Shown here: positions 34,226 to 41,293 of the stretch, piece after piece | Position numbering within the stretch: position 1 is the first letter of the stretch | Layout of the letters: each line of letters begins with the position of its first letter | From: a virus | DNA length: 64,000 bases | Strand: one strand, 5' to 3' | Virus record (IMG/VR): IMGVR_UViG_3300030419_004471 | Span: 62,001-126,000 of that record | Notes under the pieces: generated by a model | Databases searched by the model: none | The model's input: the letters and a program-made list of their open reading frames with translations, nothing else | What the model was told of the DNA's origin: nothing | Translations under genes and position numbers: made by a program

Positions 34226-34513
34226 TTATATTTTTTCTTGTCCCCAAATATCATAATCTTGGGCTTCTAAATCTGCTTCGTAGTCAAAGACATCTTTACG
34301 GATGTTATAACAATATAACCTTCCACAATCATCGTCATCATCTACGAGTTCTTCATCTATAACCCAACCATACGGAAGGATTTTCTGTAGTGTATCCATA
34401 TCAATCTCACTCCAGTATCCAAATCGGAAAGATAATCCTTTACCATCTCCCGATATCTCAAAAGAGCCAAGCTCTTTATTTATTTTTTTAAGTGTTTTAA
34501 ATTCTAATCGCAT
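34226..34513 (-). CDS. Acidic small protein, unknown
   Basis: 95 residues, with a very acidic middle VIDEELVDDDDDCGRLYCYN. One base separates it from the gene upstream and two from the one downstream (downstream start at 34223), as in an operon driven by P6. Confidence 0.65.
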   Translation of the reverse strand: MRLEFKTLKKINKELGSFEISGDGKGLSFRFGYWSEIDMDTLQKILPYGWVIDEELVDDDDDCGRLYCYNIRKDVFDYEADLEAQDYDIWGQEKI

Positions 34514-34514
34514 A

Positions 34515-34832
34515 TTAATATCCTATAAAGTTTATGTTTTCATCAATATTTTCTACCCACCCCTTTTTAACGGCATATGGGAACTCATCGTTTAACCAAT
34601 AGTTTTGAACTTCGTTTAGGTGGGACAGGCAATCTTCGTATAGTTCGGAGGTATCAAATCCCTCACCATAACTAATACCACCACAAAGTACTATTAATTC
34701 GTTTAGGATATCAAAGTTATTGTGGTTTTTTTCTATTGCTTCTTCAATTTTCTCCTTCATCAAACTAGCTACGAAATCATTATATTCGTACATCTCTTTT
34801 GACCAGGGTTTTGTAATGTTAGGTTTTACCAT
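34515..34832 (-). CDS. Small helical protein, unknown
   Basis: 105 residues beginning MVKPNITKPWSKEMYEYNDF; acidic and helical. It is the first gene after promoter P6. No family recognised. Confidence 0.65.
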   Translation of the reverse strand: MVKPNITKPWSKEMYEYNDFVASLMKEKIEEAIEKNHNNFDILNELIVLCGGISYGEGFDTSELYEDCLSHLNEVQNYWLNDEFPYAVKKGWVENIDENINFIGY

Positions 34833-34849
34833 TTTAGTATTTTAAATTA

Positions 34850-34889
34850 TTTACATAGTAAATATACGAAAAAAATTTCACATATCCAA
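34850..34889 (-). promoter_or_regulatory. Bacteroidota-type promoter P6 with TTTAC palindrome
   Basis: Minus strand: TTG, 20 bases, TATATTTA, with TTTAC-ATA-GTAAA (34850-34862) over the start site. Faces the small-gene run 33.9-34.8 kb. Confidence 0.8.
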
Positions 34890-34949
34890 GGAAAAAGTTA
34901 ATTATTTTTCAATTTTTTTTAAGTTAGTTTTCTATTTAAGACTAAGAAA

Positions 34950-35144
34950 ATGAATATTAATGAAGAACCACGTAAATTTACCCCAGAAGAAGTCGATGCT
35001 ATAGCTAAGTATATCTTTATATTTCAGATTTCTTATCTAATGTTAATATTATTTATGTGGTACACTGGAGGATTTGATGAGGGAAGTTCATATTTTAAGG
35101 GTTTCGCTAAAATACTTGACTTTTTTAAAGATATTATTCTCTAA
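34950..35144 (+). CDS. Plus-strand single-pass membrane protein
   Basis: 64 residues: MNINEEPRKFTPEEVDAIAK, then a membrane span (YIFIFQISYLMLILFMW) and a short amphipathic tail. TATTTAAG lies about 15 bases before the ATG. It is divergent from the gene run started by P6. No function recognised. Confidence 0.6.
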   Translation: MNINEEPRKFTPEEVDAIAKYIFIFQISYLMLILFMWYTGGFDEGSSYFKGFAKILDFFKDIIL

Positions 35145-35218
35145 TGATTGAACTACTTTTCCTATTTTTTATAATAATTTACTTCAGAAAGTTCTTAATG
35201 AGCATGTGGTTAAAATAA
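35144..35218 (+). CDS. 24-residue hydrophobic peptide
   Basis: MIELLFLFFIIIYFRKFLMS, then MWLK. The stop of the preceding gene and this start share a base (TAATG), the usual coupling here. Possibly a small membrane peptide. Its end overlaps the convergent SGNH-like gene by nine bases. Low certainty because of length. Confidence 0.4.
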   Translation: MIELLFLFFIIIYFRKFLMSMWLK

Positions 35219-36046
35219 AGTTTTCTTTGTGAAATACTCTCCTCCATTTTGAGATGATAATATTACCGCTAATCTTTTTCCAATAGATAAATGTCCCTTT
35301 TCTGAGTAGTGTCTATCATCAATTTCTCCGTTTGTAGCTTCATCGATTCGTTCTGGAGTTCCATATGCATATGCTACTTCGGTAGAAGAAGCTTTTCCTT
35401 CTTCTGTCCACATATCGATAACCTCAAATGGTAGGTTTTTATAATCCCACCAATCCTCGTCTGCGTAAAATTTTCTGTAATGTTGGTAACTAAACGGAGT
35501 CCAAAAGACTGTATCCTTTGGTAAGACTAATTTTAATAGATTCTGCCAATCACTTATTTCTTTTAGTGTGGCATAACACATTCTTCGTGCAGTTTGTTTC
35601 TCTATAAACGGGTGCATTTTCTCATCTGACTCTTCTTCTGTACCAAAGCTTGGACTTGCTGGTAGCCAAGATGGGTCAAATGATGGATGGTTCTTTTGCA
35701 TCCAAGGCCCATTTTCTCTTTTTGAGTTCTCCTCTGCTATAAATCTCCATCGTGCAATACTTGACCAACCAATTAAAACTATATCATCTTTTTTAATTTC
35801 TCTAAAATGATAGCATATAGTTTGTAGTATTGTGTAATTATCGAAGCCACCTATTGCATAGTTTCTAACTTCTTCTATTTTAGGTCCGTTTTCTGAATTT
35901 ATAATTGATGTGAATGTTTCAGCGAAGTGATGAGGTATTTTATTTAGATATTTACAATATTGTACTTGAGGGTAAGATTCTGTTCTCTTTAGAACTCCTT
36001 TCCAAGATTCAGAAAAGGAGTCTCCAAATATCCATAGTGTTCTCAT
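35210..36046 (-). CDS. SGNH-hydrolase-like protein
   Basis: 278 residues. RTLWIFGDSFSESWKG opens with GDSF (block I serine), RNYAIGGFDNYTILQTIC is the glycine block, DIVLIGWSSIARW the block-III-like region, and DDRHYSEKGHLSIG near the end holds the H of the final block. Likely an esterase or deacylase for glycans. It is separated from the next gene upstream by about 40 bases with no promoter seen. Confidence 0.75.
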   Translation of the reverse strand: MRTLWIFGDSFSESWKGVLKRTESYPQVQYCKYLNKIPHHFAETFTSIINSENGPKIEEVRNYAIGGFDNYTILQTICYHFREIKKDDIVLIGWSSIARWRFIAEENSKRENGPWMQKNHPSFDPSWLPASPSFGTEEESDEKMHPFIEKQTARRMCYATLKEISDWQNLLKLVLPKDTVFWTPFSYQHYRKFYADEDWWDYKNLPFEVIDMWTEEGKASSTEVAYAYGTPERIDEATNGEIDDRHYSEKGHLSIGKRLAVILSSQNGGEYFTKKTLF

Positions 36047-36086
36047 AAAAAAACAGTTAGCGTAACTGGTTGTAGTTTTTACTTCC

Positions 36087-36296
36087 TTATGCTTTCCAAA
36101 TTCTCATAGTCTCATTGTCAAGACCCATTTCTTCTTGGATTTCTGATAAATCTGTCCACTCTGCATCATAGAATCTTAATTCGTTTCCATCACATAGACC
36201 AGTTTCTTCATCATAGTTTTCTGCGCGCCATGTGTCGAACTCTTCATCAGTCCACTCATGCACTACTTCACCTTTAATGTTTAATAATTGTCCCAT
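36087..36296 (-). CDS. Small acidic protein, unknown
   Basis: 69 residues, acidic, starting MGQLLNIKGEVVHEWTDEEF. A TATTTATA element stands 44 bases before the start, and a GGAGA sequence precedes the ATG. No family recognised. Confidence 0.65.
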   Translation of the reverse strand: MGQLLNIKGEVVHEWTDEEFDTWRAENYDEETGLCDGNELRFYDAEWTDLSEIQEEMGLDNETMRIWKA

Positions 36297-36340
36297 AATT
36301 TTTCTCCTATTAATAGTTAATATAAATGTACTTGTACCTA

Positions 36341-36348
36341 TATAAATA
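36341..36348 (-). promoter_or_regulatory. TATTTATA element (possible late promoter)
   Basis: Minus strand AATATTTATATAGG, 44 bases before the ATG of the acidic protein gene at 36296. Confidence 0.3.
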
Positions 36349-36353
36349 TTAAA

Positions 36354-36548
36354 TTAATTAATTTCAACACCTCTTTTATCAAGTTCTCGTTTAATAACGT
36401 TCTTTTTTCTTGGTGTTGATTGGTACAATTTAAGTAACTCTTCCGTAGATGTTCCACTAACTGTATAATGTTTCCATATCCACTTATTAGTCATTCTACC
36501 GTTCTTATCTCGTTTGTATTCTTTTGTACTTGGTTTTAGCTTTGGCAT
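36354..36548 (-). CDS. 64-residue basic protein conserved in marine T4-like phages
   Basis: MPKLKPSTKEYKRDKNGRMT onward, then WKHYTVSGTSTEELLKLYQS. I recall this TVSGTSTEELL pattern from small basic proteins of marine T4-like phages; function unknown. Confidence 0.65.
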   Translation of the reverse strand: MPKLKPSTKEYKRDKNGRMTNKWIWKHYTVSGTSTEELLKLYQSTPRKKNVIKRELDKRGVEIN

Positions 36549-36557
36549 CGTATTGTC

Positions 36558-36647
36558 TTAAAAATTATCTTTGTCCAACCACTTAAACAAGAGATGCATA
36601 AATAACCAAAATCCCATAAACATAAAAATAATCTTTAGTGTTAACAT
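36558..36647 (-). CDS. 29-residue membrane peptide
   Basis: MLTLKIIFMFMGFWLFMHLL, then FKWLDKDNF: one hydrophobic span followed by a charged end. Very short, so only weakly supported. Confidence 0.4.
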   Translation of the reverse strand: MLTLKIIFMFMGFWLFMHLLFKWLDKDNF

Positions 36648-36705
36648 CACTCTCCCAATTGTTAGCTTGGTAACTAAAGATGGTTGGCTCTTTGTAGAAT
36701 AAATA

Positions 36706-37047
36706 TTAGGGGATTTGTGATTCCATTAAAGTTGTTAGTCCTCCGATACTCCAACCCTTCTTTTCGTAATAATGTGTGGAATCAGGTAAGCAGTATGCAA
36801 TCACTTTATATCCTTTGTAATTCTCTTTACAATATTCCATTCTTGCATTCCATAATTTTGTATAAACTCCGTTACCTCTGTACTCCTCCATCACAAATGC
36901 GCTGGAGAATTTTAATGTTTTATCTGATAAGAATATTAGTTTAACCCAACCTATGGCTGAACCTTCATATAAGGCAATCCATCCACACTCGTTTTTGGGG
37001 GTAGGTGTGGTACCTGGTAATTGATAAGATATAATGTCTACATTCAT
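36706..37047 (-). CDS. GNAT acetyltransferase
   Basis: 113 residues. FVMEEYRGNGVYTKLWNARM (about 52-71) has the acetyl-CoA loop RGxGxY of GNAT enzymes, and THYYEKKGWSIGG the C-terminal motif. Shorter than average but with both ends intact. The acceptor is unknown. Confidence 0.8.
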   Translation of the reverse strand: MNVDIISYQLPGTTPTPKNECGWIALYEGSAIGWVKLIFLSDKTLKFSSAFVMEEYRGNGVYTKLWNARMEYCKENYKGYKVIAYCLPDSTHYYEKKGWSIGGLTTLMESQIP

Positions 37048-37108
37048 TTGTATATACTTCCATCAAAATAGTTGGGATGTTAAAAGAATAAATATAGAAA
37101 ATATATAC

Positions 37109-37834
37109 CTAGCGTAATTCGGATAAAAATAGTTTAACTATAACGTCGAATCCAACTCTGGATAAGTGATTATCGTTGCTTGGTCTGATGTGGTCAGGTC
37201 TAGGAGAATCATCATTACCTAATTCATCGTATATAGTAAGATTACTTTCATCAATCCAGTTCATCCATCCTTTTCCATTTGGTGCTTTGAATAGATAAGG
37301 TGAGTTCTGATAATCATCTAATCCCCAAAAGAGAATTTTAATACCTTTCATCTCACACCACTCTGAAATAATTGGAAATGCTTGGTACATAGTAGATAAG
37401 GTAAATCTTGGAATGTTATATAAAACTATATAATCGTTAACCAATTTAATAAATCTGGAATCATCAGCCCAAGGTTCTTTTTTCCACCATTGTCCAATTT
37501 GGTCAAGAGGGCCTGCCAAATGTATCATCTCATCTGTTGGACTGTGATGCATTGTAACTCTTTCTCCGAATGTAGATTGTAGTATTATAACATCACCTTC
37601 TTTGAATAGGTGTTTTGATTTGTAGAATTTTCTGAGGATAGATTCGTTGGATGTACCCGCATCACCATTGTTTACCCATTTCATTCCTAACTCTGTAGCA
37701 AGTTTACTTACCCAATGTTGTTCTTCGGTAAACCCTGATTCTGTACCACTTATTAGACCTTTATCGTAAATACAATAATTTTTATAATATGTCCAATCTG
37801 TGAAGGAACATCCAAAAGCATATAACGTATTCAT
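37109..37834 (-). CDS. SGNH-hydrolase-like protein
   Basis: 241 residues. LYAFGCSFTDWTYYKN near the N-terminus is block I with GCSF in place of GDSx; NNGDAGTSNESILRKF is the glycine/asparagine block; RPDHIRPSNDNHLSRVGF the Asp-His end. Possibly an esterase, or a glycan-binding protein with weak catalysis. It is one of five in the window. Confidence 0.7.
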   Translation of the reverse strand: MNTLYAFGCSFTDWTYYKNYCIYDKGLISGTESGFTEEQHWVSKLATELGMKWVNNGDAGTSNESILRKFYKSKHLFKEGDVIILQSTFGERVTMHHSPTDEMIHLAGPLDQIGQWWKKEPWADDSRFIKLVNDYIVLYNIPRFTLSTMYQAFPIISEWCEMKGIKILFWGLDDYQNSPYLFKAPNGKGWMNWIDESNLTIYDELGNDDSPRPDHIRPSNDNHLSRVGFDVIVKLFLSELR

Positions 37835-37910
37835 ATTAAATAAATATCGGTAACACTAATAATACTACTATAAGGTATATACATAATACAGACTAAAGAC
37901 TAATATAAAA

Positions 37911-38063
37911 TTATTTACCCTTAACTTCTTGACATAATCTATCTGAAGCATATGTAATAAGTACATTAGGAAACCAAGCGTGTATAAACAACGCAATAGA
38001 GCATTTCATCGCAAACCACCAATGTTCCCAATATCCTACTTTATTTTCTTTTAGATGATTCAT
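37911..38063 (-). CDS. 50-residue DUF6356-like protein
   Basis: MNHLKENKVGYWEHWWFAMK, then CSIALFIHAWFPNVL. The YxxHxxFAmkcSixLFIHAxxP pattern resembles DUF6356 proteins, linked to surface polysaccharide. Overlaps the 40-residue gene upstream by 23 bases. Confidence 0.6.
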   Translation of the reverse strand: MNHLKENKVGYWEHWWFAMKCSIALFIHAWFPNVLITYASDRLCQEVKGK

Positions 38064-38163
38064 TTCTCTTTTTCATATGTTGGGTTAAATTTGGATATAA
38101 ACCATATAGTTGATTTTCTAACCATACATTTACCCAAATAATAAGATTCCAAATTCGTTTCAT
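38041..38163 (-). CDS. 40-residue basic protein
   Basis: MKRIWNLIIWVNVWLENQLY onward, ending HMKKRNESSKRK. A TATTTATAG element lies five bases before the ATG. It is the gene nearest the noncoding region. Confidence 0.5.
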   Translation of the reverse strand: MKRIWNLIIWVNVWLENQLYGLYPNLTQHMKKRNESSKRK

Positions 38164-38168
38164 AGAAC

Positions 38169-38176
38169 TATAAATA
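38169..38176 (-). promoter_or_regulatory. TATTTATA element (possible late promoter)
   Basis: Minus strand CTATTTATAGTTCTATG, five bases before the ATG at 38163. Confidence 0.3.
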
Positions 38177-38263
38177 GGGTGAGCTTAAAAGAAAAGGGCT
38201 AAAAGAGAAGCTTGACACCTTTAACTACCCACAGGTGGGTACTACCCTATTTTTTCTATACGA

Positions 38264-38300
38264 GAAAAAACCAGGCTCGATATAAAAACGCACCCGAGCC
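38264..38300 (-). terminator. Intrinsic terminator
   Basis: Minus strand GGCTCG, a 15-base loop, CGAGCC, then TGG and six T residues. It closes the second structured block of the noncoding region. Confidence 0.65.
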
Positions 38301-38462
38301 CGGCGTGGCATAAAACGCTTTTCGCTAGTTACAAGAAACCTCCGTTGCCTATATAGTAGTATAGGGTTGCCTTGCTTATTTTATTTTAGCTATTGTCTGT
38401 ATGTGTATATAGGTAGTATTAGTCTTATTGGGTGTACCGAGCTCCGTTCTTGGTGAAAGCAT

Positions 38463-38493
38463 AAAAAAACCATCAGATGGGAAAACTGATGGT
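38463..38493 (-). terminator. Intrinsic terminator of the candidate ncRNA
   Basis: Minus strand ACCATCAG, a 9-base loop, CTGATGGT, then seven T residues. An 8-bp perfect stem plus T-run is a textbook intrinsic terminator. Confidence 0.88.
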
Positions 38494-38780
38494 GAACATT
38501 GGTTGTTACTTGTTGGAGGGTCTCTAGTCCCCCTATAGGAGAGATGTAGTGATAGCCCATTTTAAGTGGCATCGTGCGTAGTATCATTTCATCACCTCTG
38601 ACACGATGTAGAGCGGAAGGATAGAACTGCCCTATCTTCTCCTGACTGGATGCCAGGCGAGTTTCTCTTAACTCTTCTCCCGCATAAGTGCTAGTTTTCT
38701 ATATTTGAAGGAGTAAACTAGCAAAGACTCCTGCTTATTTTAATATCTTTAGTGTATTTTAGAGCTATTCTCAATCAAAC
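38463..38780 (-). ncRNA. Candidate structured noncoding RNA, about 320 nt
   Basis: Bounded by promoter P7 (expected start near 38780) and the terminator at 38463-38493. Helices visible on the minus strand: AGGAGU (38727-38732) with ACUCCU (38709-38714), which interleaves with GCUAGUUU (38715-38722) and AAACUAGC (38690-38697), giving an H-type pseudoknot or two alternative folds; GCGGGAG (38677-38683) with CUUCCGC (38613-38619), enclosing three small hairpins as a multibranch junction; CAUCGUG (38602-38608) with CACGAUG (38570-38576), whose loop GGUGAUG can pair with UAUCACU downstream; and a UCUCU/AGAGA hairpin. The 65-codon ORF in the region runs through the terminator and looks like chance. 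I do not recognise an RNA family (not RNase P, tmRNA or a tRNA). Confidence 0.65.
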
Positions 38781-38786
38781 ACACTA

Positions 38787-38817
38787 CTAATATACGAATA
38801 ATTCCCGAGATATCCAA
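38787..38817 (-). promoter_or_regulatory. Bacteroidota-type promoter P7
   Basis: Minus strand: TTG, 20 bases, TATATTAG. It faces no protein gene, only the candidate ncRNA. Confidence 0.8.
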
Positions 38818-38829
38818 GGAAAATCGTAA

Positions 38830-39063
38830 TTATTTTTGCTTTTTTTCACGTTCTTCTATTAGAATACCACCTAATATTAGCAAAAATAGGAGGAAAAAGA
38901 ACGATAGGCCCTCTAATGGGTTATTCAAAAGCAGTAAAAACCCTTTACTAATGAACTGAATGGCTGGTTGTACGCTAAATAATACCAGAATTACCAGCAA
39001 TAACAGCCCTAATCCGATTAAAGTCTCACCAATTGGTCTTAATTTTCTTAACATATCAAACAT
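38830..39063 (-). CDS. Two-span membrane protein
   Basis: 77 residues with two strong membrane segments (LIGLGLLLLVILVLFSV and LSFFFLLFLLILGGILI) and a charged tail EEREKKQK. Promoter P8 ends about 10 bases before its ATG, so the leader is only a few bases long. A second promoter, P9, lies further upstream. Early expression and tight control suggest a host-takeover or exclusion role, but this is inference. Confidence 0.7.
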   Translation of the reverse strand: MFDMLRKLRPIGETLIGLGLLLLVILVLFSVQPAIQFISKGFLLLLNNPLEGLSFFFLLFLLILGGILIEEREKKQK

Positions 39064-39102
39064 TTACATAGTAAATATACAAAAAATTCCTGATATATCC
39101 AA
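39063..39102 (-). promoter_or_regulatory. Bacteroidota-type promoter P8 with TTTAC palindrome
   Basis: Minus strand: TTG, 20 bases, TATATTTA. The TTTAC-ATA-GTAAA palindrome (39063-39075) reaches the start codon of the membrane protein. Confidence 0.8.
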
Positions 39103-39166
39103 GGAAAACCCGAATTATTTTCAATTTATTTTTGCTTAGCTTTAAGACATGCCACCCACTCCACCC

Positions 39167-39197
39167 TAAAGATACAAAAAAATAAGCAAATATCCAA
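39167..39197 (-). promoter_or_regulatory. Bacteroidota-type promoter P9
   Basis: Minus strand: TTG, 20 bases, TATCTTTA. A TGACA palindrome (39208-39220) stands just upstream of its TTG. Tandem with P8, about 95 bases apart. Confidence 0.75.
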
Positions 39198-39207
39198 GGA
39201 AAAAGCA

Positions 39208-39323
39208 TGACAATTTGTCAGGCCATATGGAATTACATTATTCGTAACGAAACTTAGCTTTTATTGAAAATTCCATATCTCACAGCGCTACCTTTTTAAG
39301 AATAATATACTGACAATATGTCA
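39208..39323. repeat. Two TGACA-N3-TGTCA palindromes
   Basis: TGACAATTTGTCA at 39208-39220 and TGACAATATGTCA at 39311-39323. Same half-sites as at 13252 and 13284. Confidence 0.6.
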
Positions 39324-39325
39324 CC

Positions 39326-39373
39326 TGTGTTACAAATGTGTTACAAATTCCAGTGATAGAGCGCTTGTAACAC
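39326..39373. repeat. Iteron-like TGTGTTACAAA repeats
   Basis: Two adjacent copies of TGTGTTACAAA (39326-39347) and an inverted GTGTTACAA copy (39365-39373). Two tandem copies and one opposite copy could be binding sites for one protein. Confidence 0.5.
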
Positions 39374-39712
39374 CGTTATCGTGTAAAAATCCCCAAGAAA
39401 AAAAATTGGACATGCAGAGAGATACGCTAGAGCCTTCAAATTATAGTGATATATTGTGAAATAGGGTGTCATTACACTAAAATATGTAACAATTTAATAT
39501 GATATAAGTGGTTTTGTGAAAGACCTTAGGGAATAGTACCTACCCAAAGCCGCTTGTATAGTGTTATAGGAGGGTTTTGGAGGGTTAATTCATAGGGGTG
39601 TGATAAATGGGTACGGATACACTTCCTCAGCGCTTAAAACTCATTAAAATGGGGGGTATTTTCAGTAGGGAATTCTTAGCTATTTTTATTATAGCTTGGG
39701 GTAGGAATTTCT

Positions 39713-40054
39713 TTATTTAATCTTATTGATTTTATGTTGGGATTCTGGGGTGTAGTTATATGTGTTGACCATAGTATCTATCTCTTCTCCTATGTATATA
39801 TCTACTACTATTTTCTGAAGTACCGAACATAGTTCATATTGTTCTCGTCTCTCCAATATAAGAATTGCGTTTTCTATTCGTTTTTGGGGTATGAGATTTG
39901 TTATGGTTTTTGTTCGTATTTTGCCTTCTTCCCATCTTTCATACATCCAAGCAAAGGAACGCACCTCCGCATAGAAGAATTGATTCGCTAATGCTTTTGG
40001 TTCATATAGTGGGATATCTTCCCACTCGTCGTCATTGCCGTTATAAAGTTTCAT
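39713..40054 (-). CDS. Small protein with UVR-like motif
   Basis: 113 residues. ERREQYELCSVLQKIV near residues 68-83 resembles the UVR motif also seen in the proteins at 21727-22074 and 47714-48067. The surrounding helices are not recognised. A TATTTATAGG element stands three bases before the ATG. Confidence 0.6.
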   Translation of the reverse strand: MKLYNGNDDEWEDIPLYEPKALANQFFYAEVRSFAWMYERWEEGKIRTKTITNLIPQKRIENAILILERREQYELCSVLQKIVVDIYIGEEIDTMVNTYNYTPESQHKINKIK

Positions 40055-40057
40055 ACC

Positions 40058-40065
40058 TATAAATA
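40058..40065 (-). promoter_or_regulatory. TATTTATA element (possible late promoter)
   Basis: Minus strand ATATTTATAGGTATG; ATG is the start at 40054. Identical 15-base string to that at 24166. Confidence 0.35.
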
Positions 40066-40099
40066 TTATAGTATATGGGGAAAGAGGGTTTGGAAGGGC

Positions 40100-40258
40100 T
40101 TAACGCTTAAGATTATTGAATAACCAATTCCTTGCTTCAACTGCCTCTTTATTGGTTTCTTTACATTCACAAGCATTTGGGTCTACCTTACTTCTACCAT
40201 TACATTTACATCTATTCTTACTTGCTTCTAATCGTTCTTGTCTTATATTATATCTCAT
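40100..40258 (-). CDS. 52-residue Cys-containing protein
   Basis: MRYNIRQERLEASKNRCKCN onward, then DPNACECKE. The CKC...CEC spacing could hold a metal. No family recognised. Confidence 0.55.
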   Translation of the reverse strand: MRYNIRQERLEASKNRCKCNGRSKVDPNACECKETNKEAVEARNWLFNNLKR

Positions 40259-40338
40259 ACTATCAATAATTATTCCCTCAAAAAATTTTTTGTTCCGACT
40301 CCATCCCCACCGATAGGATGTAAAGGGGAGTAGTTTGC

Positions 40339-41292
40339 TTATTCGGAGTTGTTTGTAGTTATGTTTTTGATGCTTCTTTTGAATCCATCTTTTGTGGTAT
40401 CCCCGCTATTATCATCGGATGGGGATTCCGTATTTATTCCCTTTTTTCTTATTATAAAATGATTAAGCATTCTATCCTGTACTTTATCCCAAGTATTGTA
40501 TTCTACCGTTTCTATAGGAGGTACATTATATCCTGCTTTTACTAACTTATTTAAATCATTTACAAATCTTTCTAAATCTTCTCTAACCTCACCCAAATCG
40601 TCTCCTCCTATTACTCCTCCTGGTTTTATCTTCGGCCATAGGTTTATTAAGTTATTATATACCGAACCTGGCTGATGGTCTCCATCAATCCATACGAATT
40701 TTAATTGATTATCATCATATAGTCTATGTGCATACTTTTCATCACAAGTTATAAAATTAACATAATCTACCAACCCTAATTGTAATAATGGGTTTTTTAC
40801 AATATCTATTATACTAGCACCGTAATTACCTGGACCTGTTTTTTTAATCATTTCATAATATGCATAAAATTGGTGTGGATGGGAATTTTTTTTCCAATCT
40901 TCAATCACTGGTGGAATTAACCAAAATAAATCAATTGAATCGAATTTTATTTTCTTTCCCGAATTCTTAATTTCTTGTGCCATATGTGTTGCTGATTGAC
41001 CCAATAATGTTCCTATCTCAACGAAGTGGTCACCATCTTCTGCTTCTCTAACCATATTTAGATACACATTTTCTGCATCATTAATCCAACCTGGAACTTC
41101 TCTAAAACTTTTTGGTTGAAATGGATATCCTTCCTCCATATAGTATTTAGGGAAGTGATACGGGTCAACTACTCCCTTTTCTAAATCTTCTTCTACTCTT
41201 TTTTGTAGGTGTGAATTATCAAACTTACGTTCTGCGTTTTCAACTCTTACCTCTTCTTGTTTAGGTATTATAATTTCTTTATCTTTTGCCAT
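40339..41292 (-). CDS. Class I SAM methyltransferase
   Basis: 317 residues. FVEIGTLLGQSATHMAQEI (near 92-110) is motif I and IKFDSIDLFW motif II; FVWIDGDHQPGSVYNNLIN matches motif IV with IDGDH, then GGVIGGDDLG. The first 60 residues and the Ser/Thr-rich tail are extra. It begins the glycan-module run that extends to about 49 kb. Target not determined. Confidence 0.82.
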   Translation of the reverse strand: MAKDKEIIIPKQEEVRVENAERKFDNSHLQKRVEEDLEKGVVDPYHFPKYYMEEGYPFQPKSFREVPGWINDAENVYLNMVREAEDGDHFVEIGTLLGQSATHMAQEIKNSGKKIKFDSIDLFWLIPPVIEDWKKNSHPHQFYAYYEMIKKTGPGNYGASIIDIVKNPLLQLGLVDYVNFITCDEKYAHRLYDDNQLKFVWIDGDHQPGSVYNNLINLWPKIKPGGVIGGDDLGEVREDLERFVNDLNKLVKAGYNVPPIETVEYNTWDKVQDRMLNHFIIRKKGINTESPSDDNSGDTTKDGFKRSIKNITTNNSE

Positions 41293-41293
41293 A

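Larger units (their letters stand above)
38177..38786 (-). other. Gene-free 600-base region with structured RNA signals
   Basis: No convincing ORF on either strand. It contains, right to left, the transcript of P7 with a terminator at 38463-38493, then a second block of inverted repeats ending in another terminator at 38264-38300, and a long repeat pair AAATAGGGT (38172-38180) / ACCCTATTT (38244-38252) enclosing TACCCACAGGTGGGTA. GC content is visibly higher than in neighbouring sequence. Confidence 0.7.
39198..39712. other. Gene-free 500-base control region
   Basis: No ORF of note. It holds two TGACA palindromes and a pair of TGTGTTACAAA direct repeats with an inverted partial copy, then AT-rich sequence with GGGGGG-like and AGGGTT runs. 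It looks like a control or replication region, but no origin element is identified with certainty. Confidence 0.55.

Noticed and set aside
38390-38587. 65-codon minus-strand ORF over the candidate ncRNA
   Set aside because: It reads straight through the intrinsic terminator and its protein has no recognisable features; the RNA structure explains the region better.
38463-38780. Known RNA such as RNase P, tmRNA or group I intron
   Set aside because: The conserved core sequences of those RNAs are not visible and no split gene flanks it.
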